This document shows, in pieces, positions 41,501 through 43,549 of a stretch of 43,549 bases of DNA. This DNA comes from Saprospiraceae bacterium (GTDB lineage Bacteria; Bacteroidota; Bacteroidia; Chitinophagales; Saprospiraceae): contig JAHDIE010000018.1 of NCBI GenBank assembly GCA_020630955.1, positions 1 through 43,549 of the forward strand, written 5' to 3'. Each line of letters begins with the position of its first letter. Positions within the stretch are counted from its first letter, which is position 1. The notes below the pieces were generated by a model that saw nothing but the letters and a program-made list of their open reading frames with translations, did not search any database and was not told the origin of the DNA. Made by a program: the position numbers and the translations under genes.

Positions 41501-41809
41501 ATGGATTTAATTACTGAACCTGGAACTTCATTGGTACTTTTTATTTTAGTAACTGGTGGATTAGTTTTTTATTATCTTAAACTCAAACAGCTTCAAGAAA
41601 TAGCAAGGATTGAGCATGGATTAGTATCTCCACCAAAACAAGCAAACCATCTTAAAAAATGGGGTCTTATTCTTATTAGTATTGGAATTGCAATTCTGGT
41701 TGGTTATATGCTTGGGAGATTAGCTGATATACATCCTTTGATAACCATTCCTTCAATGATACTAATTGTAGGTGGAAGTACTCTACTTTTTGTTAATCAA
41801 ATGAAATGA
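41501..41809 (+). CDS. Small membrane protein, DUF6249-like
   Basis: A 102-residue protein with three hydrophobic segments (SLVLFILVTGGLVFYYLKL, KWGLILISIGIAILVGYML and LITIPSMILIVGGSTLLFV), with the loop ARIEHGLVSPPK between the first and second. This layout is typical of the small proteins encoded before ECF sigma factors in Bacteroidota (DUF6249 type). Function unknown; possibly a membrane sensor for the sigma factor. Its stop overlaps the sigma gene start. Confidence 0.7.
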   Translation: MDLITEPGTSLVLFILVTGGLVFYYLKLKQLQEIARIEHGLVSPPKQANHLKKWGLILISIGIAILVGYMLGRLADIHPLITIPSMILIVGGSTLLFVNQMK

Positions 41810-42375
41810 TGACATTCCAAGAAGAGATTCAATGCATTCGTTCTGTTTTGAATGGAAATCTCAATGAGTTTGAAAAGCTAATAACTGATAATAAGGTGGG
41901 TGCATTTTCAATAGCTGAATCTATGGTTAAAAATAGCTCTGACGCCAATGATGTGTTGCAAGAAGCTTACATCAATGCATTTAATTATTTGCACACTTTC
42001 AATGCAGAATCACGATTTAGTACTTGGTTTTATCGAATTGTAGTCAATCAAGCTTTGAAGTGGATTCGAAAAAATAAACAAATCAATAAACCCTTGAAAT
42101 TCCTGAATCAATCTAGTTATATTATAGATACCAATCATGGTTTGGAACAATTAGAAAAGCATGAAAAGAAGAAGTCCATCCAGAGAATATTAAAAATTCT
42201 TAAGCCTAAGGAAGCTTTGATGTTGAATATGTTTTATCTACAGGAGTTATCAATTAAAGAAATCCATCAATGTACAGGATTTAGCATTCCGAATATCAAG
42301 GTATTGCTACATAGAGGAAGAGCAAATTTTCTAAATTTTTACCAGCAAACTTTAAGAAATAATGAAAGACAATAA
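41806..42375 (+). CDS. RNA polymerase ECF sigma-70 factor
   Basis: A 189-residue ECF sigma factor. Region 2 reads VKNSSDANDVLQEAYINAFNYLHTF ... SRFSTWFYRIVVNQALKWIRK, and region 4 reads LKILKPKEALMLNMFYLQELSIKEIHQCTGFSIPNIKVLLHRGRANF with its helix-turn-helix. Together they bind core polymerase and -10/-35 elements of stress-type promoters. The start has two adjacent ATGs; the first gives a four-base overlap with the upstream membrane-protein gene. The downstream small membrane protein overlaps by 14 bases, so all three are translationally linked. Confidence 0.93.
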   Translation: MMTFQEEIQCIRSVLNGNLNEFEKLITDNKVGAFSIAESMVKNSSDANDVLQEAYINAFNYLHTFNAESRFSTWFYRIVVNQALKWIRKNKQINKPLKFLNQSSYIIDTNHGLEQLEKHEKKKSIQRILKILKPKEALMLNMFYLQELSIKEIHQCTGFSIPNIKVLLHRGRANFLNFYQQTLRNNERQ

Positions 42376-42670
42376 TTCAATAGAAAATCAAATTTTAGAG
42401 AGAATCAGAAGTCAAATCAATCCTAATTTGAAAATTCGAAAACACCTTACTGCATTAAAGTTTTTCTGGTTTATTAGTTGTTTGCTTTGCGTTGTTTTCG
42501 TTTGCTTTCTACACTTCTATCCTGAATTTAGAAAAGAATTTGAAGAGAGTTATATTATACTTATATATTTCCCAGCTTTATTTATGATCATTTTAATAAT
42601 TCTAGGACTTCGACTCCAAGAAATAAAATTGATAGAATATAGAAATCAAAGTAAATTTAAGCATGATTAG
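42362..42670 (+). CDS. Small membrane protein downstream of the ECF sigma factor (candidate anti-sigma)
   Basis: A 102-residue protein with a ~30-residue cytoplasmic N-terminus (ENQILERIRSQINPNLK), two membrane helices (FFWFISCLLCVVFVCFLHFY and IILIYFPALFMIILIILGL) and a short basic tail. It has no recognisable anti-sigma domain. Position after the sigma gene, overlap and membrane helices suggest an anti-sigma role, but this is inference. There is no extracytoplasmic sensor domain, so any signal would have to come through the membrane. Confidence 0.6.
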   Translation: MKDNNSIENQILERIRSQINPNLKIRKHLTALKFFWFISCLLCVVFVCFLHFYPEFRKEFEESYIILIYFPALFMIILIILGLRLQEIKLIEYRNQSKFKHD

Positions 42671-42925
42671 GTTTTGGGTTTCGTGGATTATCTAAATCCT
42701 CATAATGACTAAAGTAAAAAAGCAATGTAAGTTTTCCCGAATGTGTTCAGAGCTTACATATGACCTTTGTTAAAGTAAATACTCAGTAATTATCATTTTG
42801 ATTATAAAAAGGTAAACAGGTTGTATAATTTTGGTAATTATCTATTTCTAAAATGGCTTCAGAATTATCAGAATTTAGATAATTGGGTAAGTACATGATC
42901 AATTTGAGGTTTTAAGTTTTGTTTT

Positions 42926-43132
42926 CTACTGAGCAATCATATATTGTGAAACACGGTTAATTAAATTTGGTTTTTGTTTCACCAAATTTGTGTGCCTCTC
43001 TTCGGGAAAATCTAAAAGTAAAGAAGCGTTCCTCCTATTTAATTCAAAAAGTTTCTTTTCTCCAATGATTTTTGAAAACTGTTCTGCTACTGGTATTATT
43101 TTATTTAACTTTTCCAGTTCATTAAAGGACAT
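42926..43132 (-). pseudogene. Fragment of a Crp/Fnr-type regulator
   Basis: A 68-codon frame (MSFNELEKLNKIIPVAEQF..., RNASLLLDFPEERHTNLVK, KPNLINRVSQYMIAQ) matches the middle of Bacteroidota Crp/Fnr proteins: the dimer helix, the EERxxxLxxxxPxLIxRV segment and the start of the recognition helix. The expected (A)SYLGITPxTLSRIR winged helix is missing: a TAG follows MIAQ and no other frame continues it. An in-frame stop lies four codons before the first ATG, and the cyclic-nucleotide domain is absent. This is a decaying gene rather than a new small protein. Confidence 0.6.
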
Positions 43133-43151
43133 GACTAAAAGCTAGCAAGGT

Positions 43152-43443
43152 TCAAGGGCTACCATGGTGGTATTTGAAGGTATTTAGTCCATCCTCATTT
43201 GTATAAATGACAAAGGATTTTCCATCGAAATGATAAACACTTTTTCCTGTAGTCCCAGGCCATTGATTTTCCAGTTTTATCCAATAGCACTCTGAAAACA
43301 TTATCCGCTGGAATTGAATCTTGATTATAAACAATCGTTGGATGGTTTGTTTGACTTTTGATTGATTCTTTGGTATTATCTTTTTGCAAACTTGCGTTGT
43401 TAGGTGCATTACATGAGGTTATTGTTGTAGATGCTATTATGTT
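43152..43443 (-). pseudogene. Broken two-component-regulator-propeller-type lipoprotein
   Basis: Reading the minus strand, the frame begins after a stop with IIASTTITSC, a lipoprotein signal remnant with its Cys, and continues SIPADNVFRVLLDKTG, the start of a reg_prop propeller blade. Around 43266 the homology moves to the next frame as QWPGTTGKSVYHFDGKSF and IYTNEDGLN. Removing one base in the AAAATCAATGG stretch restores one reading. There is no usable ATG upstream, and the frame ends soon after, so the gene is truncated at both ends. Intact relatives are exported sensor-like proteins with many blades. Confidence 0.6.
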
Positions 43444-43549
43444 TTATTTCTTGTTAAGTTTAGCAGGTGATACTTTTGACTGCAGTAAAATTAATTCTTC
43501 AGGGTATAAAATTTCGATGCTTGAGATGGTACTTTTTGGAGTTTTAATT
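43444..43549 (-). CDS. C-terminal end of an unidentified protein (partial)
   Basis: At the right edge one minus-strand frame stays open for 34 codons and ends with a TAA (ILYPEELILLQSKVSPAKLNKK). It continues out of the window. I recognise no family, and a chance open stretch in AT-rich DNA cannot be excluded. Confidence 0.3.
   Translation of the reverse strand, partial: IKTPKSTISSIEILYPEELILLQSKVSPAKLNKK

Noticed and set aside
1-43549. Search for tRNA, rRNA, CRISPR arrays, insertion sequences, prophage or defence islands
   Set aside because: No cloverleaf with a GGTTCGA-type arm, direct repeat array, transposase, integrase or phage gene was seen by eye; a computed search could still find weak cases.

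Overview
The window looks like chromosomal DNA of a low-GC member of the Bacteroidota, possibly a gliding or surface-attached marine or soil lineage of Saprospiria/Flavobacteriia type. The clade call rests on type IX secretion sorting domains, a PorP/SprF protein, a giant SprB-repeat protein with a gliding-type C-terminal domain, an LpxC-FabZ fusion, a DUF1800/DUF1501 pair, Bacteroidota-type TonB receptors and matches to the TAnnTTTG -7 promoter element. The finer placement is a guess. I saw no rRNA, tRNA, CRISPR array, insertion sequence or phage gene.

Layout. 1-5.2 kb: the tail of a type IX-secreted protein, a polyprenyl-phosphate-sugar-synthase-like GT2, a methyltransferase and a convergent TMTC-like membrane/TPR protein (a possible protein O-glycosylation set). 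Next comes a two-gene unit of two apparent pseudoenzymes: a porphobilinogen-deaminase-like protein without the catalytic residues, and a DEDDh-exonuclease-like protein without most of its catalytic residues. 5.2-10.3 kb: lipid A operon lpxD-lpxC/fabZ-lpxA, followed by a lone ABC ATPase and a type II NADH dehydrogenase. 10.3-18 kb: SppA peptidase on the opposite strand, then the 1570-residue cell-surface protein overlapping its PorP/SprF partner. 18-22 kb: SbcC and SbcD. 22-26.6 kb: DUF937 protein, folK plus deoxynucleoside kinase, and an alanine/sodium symporter. 26.7-31.7 kb: DUF4177-like protein, DUF1800/DUF1501 pair and small secreted or membrane proteins.

32-39 kb: a Crp/Fnr regulator, then a lipoprotein-TonB receptor operon preceded by a 29-bp inverted repeat that looks like a metal-type operator, a divergent LpxR-like barrel, and a second Crp/Fnr regulator with an exported flavin amine oxidase. 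39-42.7 kb: cupin and VOC proteins, a serine hydrolase lipoprotein, and a three-gene ECF sigma operon. The hydrolase and sigma operon diverge across a perfect 23-bp inverted repeat. The last 0.6 kb holds decayed gene fragments: the middle of a Crp regulator, and a frameshifted beta-propeller lipoprotein.

The most promising new biology is the pseudoenzyme pair at 3.75-5.17 kb, followed by the palindrome-controlled lipoprotein/TonB receptor operon and the GT2-methyltransferase-TMTC cluster. All functions are inferred from reading sequence; no database search was possible.
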